Of a stretch of DNA of 64,000 bases, positions 26,092-34,250 are shown piece after piece (the stretch's first letter is position 1; every line of letters starts with the position of its first letter). The notes beneath the pieces are model-generated. The model was not told where the DNA came from. It saw only the letters and a program-made list of their open reading frames with translations, and ran no database searches. Location of the stretch: NCBI GenBank assembly GCA_965263305.1, contig OZ253666.1:806001-870000 (forward strand). Direction: 5' to 3'. A program made the translations under genes and the position numbers. Origin of the DNA: MED-G105 sp965263305. Its GTDB lineage: Bacteria > Pseudomonadota > Alphaproteobacteria > Caulobacterales > Parvularculaceae.

Positions 26092-26362
26092 TCGCAATCT
26101 CCTTTCAAAGTCATTTTCTTATTTAGAACGATACTGATTGGCCGGCCGCGAGATGGGCCTATTGCGACGGGTTTTCTCTGAATTTTGGCGCTGCGGCAAG
26201 GGGTTACGACCGCTGCAAGCTAATTTTGACGGTTTTCACCATCAAGATCTATGCAAGATCGTCGATCGCATAGCCGAATGCACTCTTACCGACAGATTGT
26301 ACTGTGTTTGCATCAAGGGAATTAGGTCGGCTCGCCCCCTTTTAAATTTTCGTGCGAGCCCG

Positions 26363-27397
26363 CTATAGGCCGGCTCTTACGGGCCAACACGTCAACAGCG
26401 TCCGCAGCGTCGCGATGAAGCCCAACGGCGCCTCCATCATCAGGTGGTGGTGCACGCCGGGCATTTCGATGAATGGCGCGCGCCCTTTGGTTTTCTCGCG
26501 GTGAAGATCAAACCCCTCGCCCGTCGCGAAGTTACTCTCCTCACCATAGATAAACGCAAGGGGACATCGCGGGGCGACAAATAGATCGCGCTCAAAATGA
26601 ATATCAAAGTTGGTTCCGTGGGAAGGATCGAATTTCCATGTCCAGCCGAGCGTGGGCGCATTTTGCGACGTCGCCGCGTCCGGCGGCATCGGGGCCTTGG
26701 TAAGCCCATGGCGGGCGATATAGTCGGCGAGATATAACTCTTCGCATGGCTGATTGGGTAGAAAACGAAAGCGAGAGATTGGTTCTTCTATCGTCTCATA
26801 AATGCGACGGTCATTTTGATTTCTATGGAGATTATGTTTCCGTATGATCGTATATCCCTCATCCGGATCAGGTTTTGCGATGGGGCTGTCTATAACCACG
26901 GCGCCCGCAAGTCGTTCCCCCTCACGCTCAACCGCCGCAAGGGTTACCCATCCGCCGAAGCTATGGCCGACAACTATCGGTCGACCATGAGCGGCGAGCC
27001 CCGCCTTTTCAATGACAGCGAAAATTTCATCAATCGTACCGTCTAAAGAATATTTCGGCCGCCAATCACTATCCCCCATACCAGACAAATCAAGCGCCGC
27101 AACCCGAAAATGTTTCGCAAAAAATGGCGCGAAGGGGCGCCACCAATTGCGGTGGGCGCGCCCGCCATGAACGAACAGTAGGCCCCTTTTTCCGACCTCG
27201 CCCCAGGCTGAATAGCGGATCGCCGCGCCGCCGACATCAACCTCACCCTCCTCACTTGGCGTATTAATCGCTGTTTCAAACCAAGCCGGCGCTGGGGGTT
27301 TTTGCCCGTTTAAAGCGGCTAGCGGGCGAATAAGCTCAGGCTTACTCTCATTTTCAGCGTTTGATTTCTTGGGAGCATTGTTTTTGTTGTCGGACAT
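26363..27397 (-). CDS. Alpha/beta hydrolase
   Basis: This 344-residue protein has the alpha/beta hydrolase fold. The oxyanion region reads GLLFVHGGRAHRNWW, the nucleophile elbow is VVGHSFGGW, and a late GVHHHLMMEAP supplies the catalytic His. The N-terminal 45 residues are charged and variable. The substrate is not apparent. It is divergent from the sigma-54 activator gene. The 271 bases between its stop and the oxidase subunit gene show no gene. Confidence 0.88.
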   Translation of the reverse strand: MSDNKNNAPKKSNAENESKPELIRPLAALNGQKPPAPAWFETAINTPSEEGEVDVGGAAIRYSAWGEVGKRGLLFVHGGRAHRNWWRPFAPFFAKHFRVAALDLSGMGDSDWRPKYSLDGTIDEIFAVIEKAGLAAHGRPIVVGHSFGGWVTLAAVEREGERLAGAVVIDSPIAKPDPDEGYTIIRKHNLHRNQNDRRIYETIEEPISRFRFLPNQPCEELYLADYIARHGLTKAPMPPDAATSQNAPTLGWTWKFDPSHGTNFDIHFERDLFVAPRCPLAFIYGEESNFATGEGFDLHREKTKGRAPFIEMPGVHHHLMMEAPLGFIATLRTLLTCWPVRAGL

Positions 27398-27603
27398 CAA
27401 TGTCGGCCTTTAAATCTTTGAACCGCATACGATGCGGCGCGCAACGTTCTGAAATAACTAATATTCGCGATAGGAAATCAACACAAAGAAACAGCGCCGA
27501 ACGGACGTCACACCCCAAACGCAGCGCTTCCGTCGATACTTAGTAAACGAAGTATAAATGTGGTAGGGCTTTTTTATTGAATTCTGCCCCGATTTGAAAC
27601 GCT

Positions 27604-27619
27604 TTAAAGTGAACTTTAA
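27604..27619. promoter_or_regulatory. Palindrome upstream of the sigma-54 activator gene
   Basis: TTAAAGT and ACTTTAA are perfect seven-base inverted arms separated by GA, ending 55 bases before the ATG of the response regulator. The site is placed where an operator would be. It does not fit the CtrA pattern exactly because the two TTAA halves are eight rather than seven bases apart. Binding protein unknown. Confidence 0.35.
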
Positions 27620-27674
27620 CGGATAGCCCTTAGAAACAACCTTAACAGAAGCTCTGTGAGAGGTTTTAAGCGCT

Positions 27675-29183
27675 ATGGCGCAATCAATTTTAATCGTTGA
27701 CGACGACCCAACCCAACGCCGGCTCATGCGCGCGGTTTGCGAGCGAGCCGGCCATCCGGTTGAACAAGCTGATTCAGGCGAAGCGGCGCTGCAAATCTTG
27801 CAAAGTGAAAAAGGGGCCGAGATTGCGCTAATCATGCTTGATCTGCGCATGCCAGGCCTTGGCGGCATGGAAACTCTGAAACGCGCGAAATCTATTCAAG
27901 AAAATATGCCCGTCATCGTGCTGACCGCCCAGGGCGGCATCGACACGGTTGTTGAGGCGATGCAGAACGGCGCCGCCGATTTTTTCGTCAAGCCTGCCGC
28001 GCCTGAGCGTGTTGTCGTTTCCATCAACAACGCTCTCAATATGTCGACTTTGCGCGGCGAAGTTTCGCGCCTGAAGCGCAAACGTGACGGCGCCATGGGC
28101 TTCCGCGATCTTATTGGGGAAAGCGCGGCGCTGAAAAATATCATGCGACTGGGCGAGCGCGCCGCCGATTCTACGATCCCAATTTTGATTACGGGTGAAT
28201 CCGGCGTCGGCAAAGAAATGATCGCCCGTGCGATCCAAGGCTCTTCCGATCGCGCACGACGGCCGTTTGTCACCGTCAATTGCGGCGCGATCCCGGAAAC
28301 CCTTGTCGAGAGCATCCTGTTCGGCCACGAAAAGGGATCTTTTACCGGCGCAACGGGTAAACATATCGGCAAGTTCCAAGAAGCCGATGGCGGCACGATT
28401 TTCCTTGATGAAATCGGGGAATTGCCCGCCGACATGCAGGTGAAACTCCTACGAGTTCTGCAGGAAGGCGAAGTTGACTCCATCGGATCAAAGCGCCCTA
28501 CCAAAGTAGATGTACGTATCATTTCTGCGACCAATCGCGATCTTGCCGAAGAGGTCAAAGAAGGGCGTTTCCGCGAGGATCTTTACTATCGTCTAAACGT
28601 CTTCCCCATTCACATTCCCCCGTTGCGCGATCGCGCCGAGGATATTCCAGGTCTCATCGATCATTTCATCGCACGCTACAACGCTGAAGAAAAACGCCAT
28701 GTTCGCGGCGTGCAGCATGAGGTGTTGGAAGTGCTGACCAACCAACCTTGGCCAGGCAATGTGCGCCAATTGGAAAACGCGATTTTCCGCGCCGTCGTCC
28801 TCGCCGAGAGCCCTTACCTTACCCCCCGCGACTTCCCGCTTCTCGTGACAGAATTTGAAGCAGCCGGGGTTGAAATGGGGCCGCCGCTCATCGGTGATAA
28901 TGACGCCGACGACGATACCGAGGGCTTTGAAGCTGGGACGCCGATCACAGATGATCTCGATGACCCTATTCTCGCGGCCGGCAGCGCGGCGGAAACAGTA
29001 GCGCTCTTTGACCGCGACGGTCATTTGCGCAGCCTGGAATCCATCGAGAAAGACCTCATCAATCTTGCGATTGAGACCTATGAGGGCCGCATGTCAGAAG
29101 TGGCGCGTCGCCTGGGCATGGGGCGTTCCACGCTTTACCGTAAACTGAAGGATCATGGTCTTGAAGTGAAGCGGGCGAGCTAA
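27675..29183 (+). CDS. Sigma-54-dependent response regulator (NtrC family, TacA-like)
   Basis: This 502-residue regulator has a receiver domain (residues 1-120, phospho-acceptor D56 in IMLDLRMP, conserved K106), an AAA+ domain with Walker A GESGVGKE at 174-181, the sigma-54 contact loop GSFTGA at 221-226 (Ser in place of the usual first Ala) and Walker B TIFLDEI at 241-247. A C-terminal Fis-type helix-turn-helix ends SEVARRLGMGRSTLYRKLKD. A 60-residue acidic linker lies between them. Start and domain order resemble Caulobacter TacA. No histidine kinase gene is adjacent, so it is an orphan regulator here. Confidence 0.9.
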   Translation: MAQSILIVDDDPTQRRLMRAVCERAGHPVEQADSGEAALQILQSEKGAEIALIMLDLRMPGLGGMETLKRAKSIQENMPVIVLTAQGGIDTVVEAMQNGAADFFVKPAAPERVVVSINNALNMSTLRGEVSRLKRKRDGAMGFRDLIGESAALKNIMRLGERAADSTIPILITGESGVGKEMIARAIQGSSDRARRPFVTVNCGAIPETLVESILFGHEKGSFTGATGKHIGKFQEADGGTIFLDEIGELPADMQVKLLRVLQEGEVDSIGSKRPTKVDVRIISATNRDLAEEVKEGRFREDLYYRLNVFPIHIPPLRDRAEDIPGLIDHFIARYNAEEKRHVRGVQHEVLEVLTNQPWPGNVRQLENAIFRAVVLAESPYLTPRDFPLLVTEFEAAGVEMGPPLIGDNDADDDTEGFEAGTPITDDLDDPILAAGSAAETVALFDRDGHLRSLESIEKDLINLAIETYEGRMSEVARRLGMGRSTLYRKLKDHGLEVKRAS

Positions 29184-29220
29184 AAATAACGCCGACATTC
29201 CATCCAATCACATCGAACGA

Positions 29221-29249
29221 AAAACGCGCCGATCGTTTCGGCGCGTTTT
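29221..29249. terminator. Terminator shared by two convergent genes
   Basis: AAAACGCGCCGA at 29221-29232 pairs perfectly with TCGGCGCGTTTT at 29238-29249 around a five-base loop. A T-run follows on the plus strand and the mirror-image run serves the minus strand, so it can end both the regulator gene and the convergent beta-propeller gene. Confidence 0.9.
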
Positions 29250-30128
29250 TTATTGTTCGTGATCTGAGGTGGCTCTGCGAACGTCTTCGATCACCGTTGC
29301 ATCGATGACGTAGATATCGCGGTTACTAGAATAAAAAAGATGGTTCCCATCGTGGCTGACGAACGGGCACAGCTCATTGCCCTTGGTGTTGACCTCCGGT
29401 CCAAGGTTCCGCGCTGTTGACCATCCACCCTCGCCATTGGCGAAACTAACATAGAGGTCGCCGCTCCCAAGGCCGCCTTCCCTGTCTGACGTGAAAATCA
29501 CATAGCTGCCATCCGGTGCAACAAACGGGTCAGCGTCGTACGATTCAGAGTTTACATTTGGACCAAGATTGATGGGCGAGGCAAATCCGTTCTCGCTTTT
29601 TGCCGCTTTGTAGATCTCGAAATTCCCACCCACGCGATCGGTTGAGAAGAATAAATCTTCTTTGTTTGTCAATGATACAAAATATTCTTGGTTTGATGTA
29701 TTTATTGGCTTTTTTAGAAATTGCGGGTTTTGATATTCGCCATCGGGGCCACGTTCCATAAACGCGATATCATAGCTGCTTTTGTCGGTTCGTTTGGCAA
29801 TGAAGTAGAGGCGGTTTTCGTCTTCCGACAAAAAGGGGTCTCCAGCTCCCACTAATGCGCCGGTATCCAAGCGCCGCGCTTCAGACCAAACGCCGTTTTT
29901 GGAATAAGATACGTGCAGCCCATCGGTTTCGTTTTTCCGGCGCGCAAAATAAAAACTGCGACCATCTTTGGACAACGCCGAGCTATATTCATATGCCGAT
30001 GGCGTTGAAATTACGCCGGGTGCAAACACTCTCTTTCGGGCGACTTGGGATGGTTCGACGTCTGGCGCCGGTGCAGGTTGAGATGCGCTGACGAAAAAAA
30101 AAGCGCCAGCCAACGTCGCGAATATCAT
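29250..30128 (-). CDS. Exported PD40/TolB-like beta-propeller protein
   Basis: The preferred start is the ATG at 30128, with AAGGGA eight bases upstream, giving 292 residues and a signal peptide (about 1-17, MIFATLAGAFFFVSAS). Earlier in-frame starts exist at 30170 and 30179. The body holds repeated blades with the PD40 motif: GDPFLSEDENRLYFIAKR, DADPFVAPDGSYVIFTSDRE and LCPFVSHDGNHLFYSSNRD. Such proteins bind partners or glycans in the envelope; no catalytic site is visible. Confidence 0.82.
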   Translation of the reverse strand: MIFATLAGAFFFVSASQPAPAPDVEPSQVARKRVFAPGVISTPSAYEYSSALSKDGRSFYFARRKNETDGLHVSYSKNGVWSEARRLDTGALVGAGDPFLSEDENRLYFIAKRTDKSSYDIAFMERGPDGEYQNPQFLKKPINTSNQEYFVSLTNKEDLFFSTDRVGGNFEIYKAAKSENGFASPINLGPNVNSESYDADPFVAPDGSYVIFTSDREGGLGSGDLYVSFANGEGGWSTARNLGPEVNTKGNELCPFVSHDGNHLFYSSNRDIYVIDATVIEDVRRATSDHEQ

Positions 30129-30285
30129 TGTAACGATCCCTTTTCCGGGCTGAGGGAGTATTAGCGGCATTCTGAACACTCGCCCGTGGCGCTACGCGAT
30201 TCACGCGTTGCACGCCGTCACTCGGGGGCCGTCGACGACGCCGAGATATCGGCGACCGGTCTACGGTCGCCGATGGTTCTGCATT

Positions 30286-30801
30286 TTATGCGTTCGGTGA
30301 TTTCAGCTTCGTTGAAAGTTTTGGCCAGTTGGCATTCGCTTTCTCGACAAAACCAGGCACGTCTTTCACCCACTTTTTCTGAATACCAGAATTAAAGTTC
30401 AGATAGAGCTTTTCATCGATAATGCGCCAGGCATTAGCGTCCGTTTTAGCAAGCGAGCCCTTGGCTGCGGCATAGGCGCAGTAACCATTATATTGAGGCG
30501 CATACTGATCAGGGTTCGCGGCAAAGGCGTTACGGTTTTCAGCGGTTGCGAAAATCCAGGTTGCACCGTTCCAGTCGTGAGAAAATTCTTCATTCCCTTT
30601 TACGGCCTTCACATTCGGCAGGCCATCCGCCTTTAGATCATTGCGGTCCAGGGACCAGTAGGCGACGGTGTCATAACCGGAAATCGCGTACCCGCCTTTT
30701 TCATAAATAAAGTCTTTTTTGCCGCCGAATTGCGCGTGGGCTGATCCGGTGAAGGCAAACACGGTCAAAAGAACCGATATCATTGTATAAATCGTTCGCA
30801 T
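30286..30801 (-). CDS. Exported YHS-domain protein
   Basis: This 171-residue protein starts at an ATG with an AAGGAG site and has a signal peptide ending in AHA at about residue 23. The core has GYDTVAYWS, FSHDWNGATWIFATAENR and YAPQYNGYCAYAAAKG, the layout of YHS-domain proteins found in many proteobacteria, which are thought to bind metal. The C-terminal part DEKLYLNFN and WPKL also fits this family. No partner gene is apparent. Confidence 0.88.
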   Translation of the reverse strand: MRTIYTMISVLLTVFAFTGSAHAQFGGKKDFIYEKGGYAISGYDTVAYWSLDRNDLKADGLPNVKAVKGNEEFSHDWNGATWIFATAENRNAFAANPDQYAPQYNGYCAYAAAKGSLAKTDANAWRIIDEKLYLNFNSGIQKKWVKDVPGFVEKANANWPKLSTKLKSPNA

Positions 30802-31196
30802 GGTAAGCTCCTTGGTTTATCCCCTCTTACGTTGGGGGCCAGCGACTCCGAGATTTCTCAAAACAAAAACCGAGAGGCATGACCCCCCAACGGCTTAATT
30901 GTCTCTATTGCGCTCTTTTATGTAGGGAATATGTCGAACGAAACGCACCCATCCTCACTATGAGTTTATCGTCGTTGCTCGCGGGTGCTAAAAGCAGGGC
31001 GCCAATCGCGTCAATCCTGCTCATTTTTCAGAAAATAAGCGGTTTTTAGACCTCACGAAACTTTGATCAGCCCCGTAATTTGGGACGACCGAAACTTCAG
31101 TAACCGGTCTTCATTACCTTTAATTCATAGAAGAAAGGCGACTCCCTATCGGTCATCGCCTATCCTCACGCCTATAGCGAAAACCAAAGTTCGGCC
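30802..31196. other. Intergenic region with a long-range inverted repeat
   Basis: No coding frame is convincing here. The part next to the YHS gene has CGTTGGGGG at 30830-30838 and its exact complement CCCCCAACG at 30884-30892, which could form the base of a hairpin in the 5' leader of that gene. The rest is without clear structure. The NTF2-like gene that ends at 31197 has no clear terminator. Confidence 0.4.
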
Positions 31197-31577
31197 TCAC
31201 ATATTATAGAAAAACTCTTCGCGAACAATTTTACCGTTTTCTACCGTATAGAGACCTAGTTCCCTGGCTTGCATCCGCTCACCAGATTCCTTGGCGGTGA
31301 CATCCATGGCGAAGATCACGCCAAATTTGTCCTCACCGTGAAAAAACGGGCCTTCCGCTGATGTCTCATGAACCTCATGGGCGCCGAACCACCATTCATG
31401 CTTGGCTTTGATGGCGTCTAGCCCGCTCGCTTCCCGGCTATCCATCCCCGGCATGGCGAGGGGTTCAGCGGAAACAGCTTGGGGCGCGTACAATTCTTGC
31501 AGCGCCTCGGCTTCTTTTCCTTCCTGACAGTACTGAACGAGCTTTTCCCCAATAGCTTTTAATTGCGGATCAAACAT
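31197..31577 (-). CDS. NTF2-like / SnoaL-like domain protein
   Basis: This 126-residue protein has a GGAGG ribosome site six bases before its ATG. The pattern LVQYCQEGKEAEALQELYAP, then SREASGLDAIKAKHEWWFG, and a C-terminal LYTVENGKIVREEFFY is characteristic of the NTF2-like fold, with the last strand especially typical. Many members are small enzymes or stress proteins, and no catalytic residue set can be named. Confidence 0.82.
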   Translation of the reverse strand: MFDPQLKAIGEKLVQYCQEGKEAEALQELYAPQAVSAEPLAMPGMDSREASGLDAIKAKHEWWFGAHEVHETSAEGPFFHGEDKFGVIFAMDVTAKESGERMQARELGLYTVENGKIVREEFFYNM

Positions 31578-31769
31578 CTAAGGCCTCCACTTCCTTTGAA
31601 TGGTTGCTGATTGCGCATCGCAAATCGTCGATGAGTCCTAACGTGAACGCGCCCAAGTAAAAGCGCTTCGACTATTCGACACCGCCAGGATCAAGGATGC
31701 AAGTTTTCATCGCGCGTGTTGGGCGCGCTGTCGCCCGCCAAACGGTCACCGCTTGAGTGATTTCTGATG

Positions 31770-32054
31770 TCAGCCTTCACCAAGCGCGGAAAGATAGAGG
31801 TCCAAAAGTGCTTCTTGTTCCTGGCGTTCGGCGCGGTCCATTTTGCGCAAGCGAATGATCTGGCGCATGATTTTGGTGTCATACCCCTCCCCCTTCGCTT
31901 CGGCGTAGACTTCCTTTTGGTCGCCCATAATCGCCTGCTTTTCTTCCTCCAGACGCTCAATGCGCTCTAGAAAGGAGCGTAACCGGTCCGCCGCAACGCC
32001 GCCGGTGTTGATCGCTTCTGCTTCTGCGTTGATGGCCCCTGATCCGTCCGCCAT
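31770..32054 (-). CDS. gapR: GapR family nucleoid-associated DNA-binding protein (DUF2312)
   Basis: This 94-residue protein matches GapR. After a short leader comes VAADRLRSFLERIERLEEEK, a long coiled coil, then EVYAEAKGEGYDTKIMRQII and RLRKMDRAERQEQEALLDLY. In Caulobacter GapR binds overtwisted AT-rich DNA ahead of polymerases and helps topoisomerases. The ATG has AAAGGA seven bases upstream. It is encoded alone, with 192 non-coding bases on its downstream side. It is a good marker of an alphaproteobacterium. Confidence 0.95.
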   Translation of the reverse strand: MADGSGAINAEAEAINTGGVAADRLRSFLERIERLEEEKQAIMGDQKEVYAEAKGEGYDTKIMRQIIRLRKMDRAERQEQEALLDLYLSALGEG

Positions 32055-32472
32055 ATCGCGTCCTTTCGAAAAGATTGCATGGTGAAATAGAACAACGGCG
32101 ACAGCCCGTGATTCGCAAGGGCGCGAACGCCATCTGGGGAAACTCTTCCCGACCGGCGCCCGTCATGGGCAAAACGCCAGAGCCTGACGAATTTCTTCCC
32201 CAGATTGTTCCACAGGAACCCCACAGGGTTTGTGGAGGGTTTTTCTTCAATCCACATTCGGACCGGAAACTATTGGCAGGAGCGATTAGACTTATCGACC
32301 GTCAATAGTGAAACGTCCGATCTTGTTCTTCTGGTGCGCGTGCACGAAGCAAACAACGTATATGAATTCGAGCCGGGGATGATCTAAGTTCCCCAATAAA
32401 TTTCGATTGATTTTAGCCAACCTTACGCTGACCAGACCAATTGACAGTCAGACGAGATCAACAGCCCCACCC
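32055..32472. other. Intergenic region upstream of gapR
   Basis: No frame here looks like a conserved protein. One minus-strand frame (32257 down to 31967) is open but runs into gapR in another frame. The region holds the gapR promoter, which I cannot pinpoint. A short inverted repeat CCACA/TGTGG lies around 32213-32238. No terminator with a T-run is visible for the TPR gene, which ends at 32473. Confidence 0.4.
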
Positions 32473-33033
32473 CTAAATCTCTTGGCCATCCAATTCACGG
32501 CGCAGGGTGCGGGCCCGTTTCAGGGCGTGCTCTTCATGGGGGTTCCACTCAAGAGCGCGCTGTAATTCTTCGTAGGCGGCGCTTTTATCGCCACTTGCGA
32601 TGTAAAGCTCAGCCAAGGCGATCCGGGCTTCGTAATGGCGGGGTTCAAGAGAAACGGCGCGGGTGAAATCTTCGATGGCGCCTGCGCTGTCATCGCCCCG
32701 CAATCGGAGGGAGCCGCGCAAGGCATATCCTTGGGCGAAGCTGGGGCTGAGGCCTATCACGTGATCGAGGAGCGCTTCGGCGATAACGGGCTGATCGTTG
32801 TCAATACTGACAATGGCGCGCGCCATCAGTAGGTCAACGGTGTCGCTGGCGCTATCGGCCCAAATGAGATGGATTTCGGCGGCGGTTTCTTCTGCGCTGG
32901 CCGCATCGCCCGTCCGCAGCGCCTGAAACAGATCATCCAAACGCTCGTCGGTATGATCAGCGCGCGCAGGCGAGGACGCCGCAAACACAGCTGAAATTAG
33001 GGCGCAAATGGCGGTCGACACATGCCTCATCAC
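32473..33033 (-). CDS. Exported tetratricopeptide-repeat protein
   Basis: This 186-residue protein has a signal peptide (to about residue 25, ASSPARA) followed by three to four helical repeats. The clearest are ALLDHVIGLSPSFAQGYALR, AIEDFTRAVSLEPRHYEARI and AYEELQRALEWNPHEEHALK, each with the TPR spacing of Ala, Leu and Pro. TPR proteins act as periplasmic scaffolds; no partner is apparent here. Confidence 0.85.
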   Translation of the reverse strand: MMRHVSTAICALISAVFAASSPARADHTDERLDDLFQALRTGDAASAEETAAEIHLIWADSASDTVDLLMARAIVSIDNDQPVIAEALLDHVIGLSPSFAQGYALRGSLRLRGDDSAGAIEDFTRAVSLEPRHYEARIALAELYIASGDKSAAYEELQRALEWNPHEEHALKRARTLRRELDGQEI

Positions 33034-33102
33034 AATAGGCTAACGCGTTGTCGTTATTGTTCCAACTTGTTTTCAATAAAGAATTGCTGAGATCGCGTTA
33101 AC

Positions 33103-33133
33103 CAAAAACAAATCGCCGCCGAAACGGCGGCGA
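33103..33133 (-). terminator. Terminator downstream of rpmJ
   Basis: On the minus strand TCGCCGCCG pairs with CGGCGGCGA around a three-base loop (33113-33133) and is followed by a broken T-run ATTTGTTTTT (33103-33112). It lies 67 bases after the rpmJ stop. Confidence 0.8.
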
Positions 33134-33199
33134 CGGATTCGTCATTGGTATTTTACAGCCGCGCGTAAGAAAGCGCGCGCCGCAACGTGATTTTCGTCG

Positions 33200-33325
33200 T
33201 TAGCCTTGACGGGCTTTAAAGCGCCGCTGGGTCTTGTTGATGACGTAGATCCGGCCACGCCGACGCACAACACGGCAATCTTTATGCCGGTTTTTCAATG
33301 ACTTAATGGAACTTCTGACTTTCAT
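33200..33325 (-). CDS. rpmJ: 50S ribosomal protein L36
   Basis: This 41-residue basic protein begins MKVRSSIKSLKNRHKDCRVV and ends KTQRRFKARQG, which is the C-minus (long) form of L36. It keeps one Cys and one His of the original zinc-ribbon set (C17, H14), as is normal for this form. An AAAGAGATATTTCG sequence lies before the ATG. It is encoded alone, as is usual for rpmJ in this class. Confidence 0.95.
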   Translation of the reverse strand: MKVRSSIKSLKNRHKDCRVVRRRGRIYVINKTQRRFKARQG

Positions 33326-33458
33326 CGAAATATCTCTTTCGGACCTAGCGTCCATTCATATTGCGCTCTTAGCGCCATCATTCGCGAGCCGCGGGGAATA
33401 TAAGCTGCACCCCACCAAGTCAAGGCTAAATCCCAATCTATGATCAACCGTTCAAAGG

Positions 33459-34250
33459 TTAACCACCGACGCGTTTTTTCGCGTGGCTCTTTTCCGCAAA
33501 AGCGGGAAAATTCTGGAGAGAATTAACGGCGCGCGAATCGGGGCGCAGTTTAGCCCGGTGAAAAGGGTACACGCCTTTTTCGCCCAACATCCAGGCAAAG
33601 GGCGCCGGCGACGTTCCATCGAAAAGCCCGTCATAGGCCTCATCCAAAACGTTGAGCCCGCCGGTGTAAGCGCCAAACGCCGGCAGGATGAGGCGCCGTC
33701 CATCAGATGCGAAGCAGCGCCGGCGCATGAGCCCCTTGCCGCCCTTGCCCGTTGAAACCCGCGCGCATGGGTGAAGATGGCCCGCAACCTCCCCGGCCGC
33801 GTCTATATAATCGGCGGGTTCGTGGCGAAGGGTCAGACCACCGAGGCGCTTTTCAATCGTCACCGCGCCTTTAAAGCGAGCAGGCGGGTGGGGGTCATGA
33901 TTGCCAAGCACCCAGAGCCAGTCATGATCAGTGGTCAATTGGTGCAGCAGCGCCGCGTCATCGGCCTCAATGCGGGCCTCCGCTTCGCCATCATGGAAAG
34001 CGTCGCCAAGGGAGATGACAAGATCAGGCTTATAGCGACGACACAGAACGGCGATGCGCCGCAACGTCGTCCGAGTGTCATAAGGCGGCAGCAACACGCC
34101 TTTCCGTGCGAAGGAGGATCCCTTTTCAAAATGCAGATCCGCGACCAACAACGCCGATTGCGCGGGCCAGTAAACCGCGCCAGCCGTTGTCAGGAGGAGG
34201 CGCTCGCCATTGACGTTCAGCGCCTTCTCGCTCTCGGCTTCTGGTCTCAC
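33459..34250 (-). CDS. pdeM: Ligase-associated DNA damage response phosphoesterase PdeM
   Basis: This 263-residue calcineurin-like phosphoesterase shows the metal motifs in order: ALLVADLHFEKG, VISLGDAFHD, VLGNHDPHP and AGEVAGHLHPCAR. LPAFGAYTGGLN near the C-terminus is a mark of the PdeM subgroup, which is linked to the repair helicase. It overlaps the helicase gene by four bases (ATGA), so they form an operon. The matching ligase and exonuclease genes that complete this module in other bacteria are not present nearby. Confidence 0.92.
   Translation of the reverse strand: MRPEAESEKALNVNGERLLLTTAGAVYWPAQSALLVADLHFEKGSSFARKGVLLPPYDTRTTLRRIAVLCRRYKPDLVISLGDAFHDGEAEARIEADDAALLHQLTTDHDWLWVLGNHDPHPPARFKGAVTIEKRLGGLTLRHEPADYIDAAGEVAGHLHPCARVSTGKGGKGLMRRRCFASDGRRLILPAFGAYTGGLNVLDEAYDGLFDGTSPAPFAWMLGEKGVYPFHRAKLRPDSRAVNSLQNFPAFAEKSHAKKRVGG

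Noticed and set aside
27604..27620. Possible CtrA site (TTAA-N7-TTAAC) before the sigma-54 activator
   Set aside because: The two halves are eight bases apart instead of seven. I kept the palindrome but not the CtrA name.
31967..32257. A 96-codon minus-strand frame upstream of and overlapping gapR
   Set aside because: More than a quarter of it is inside gapR in another frame, it has no ribosome site and no known pattern.
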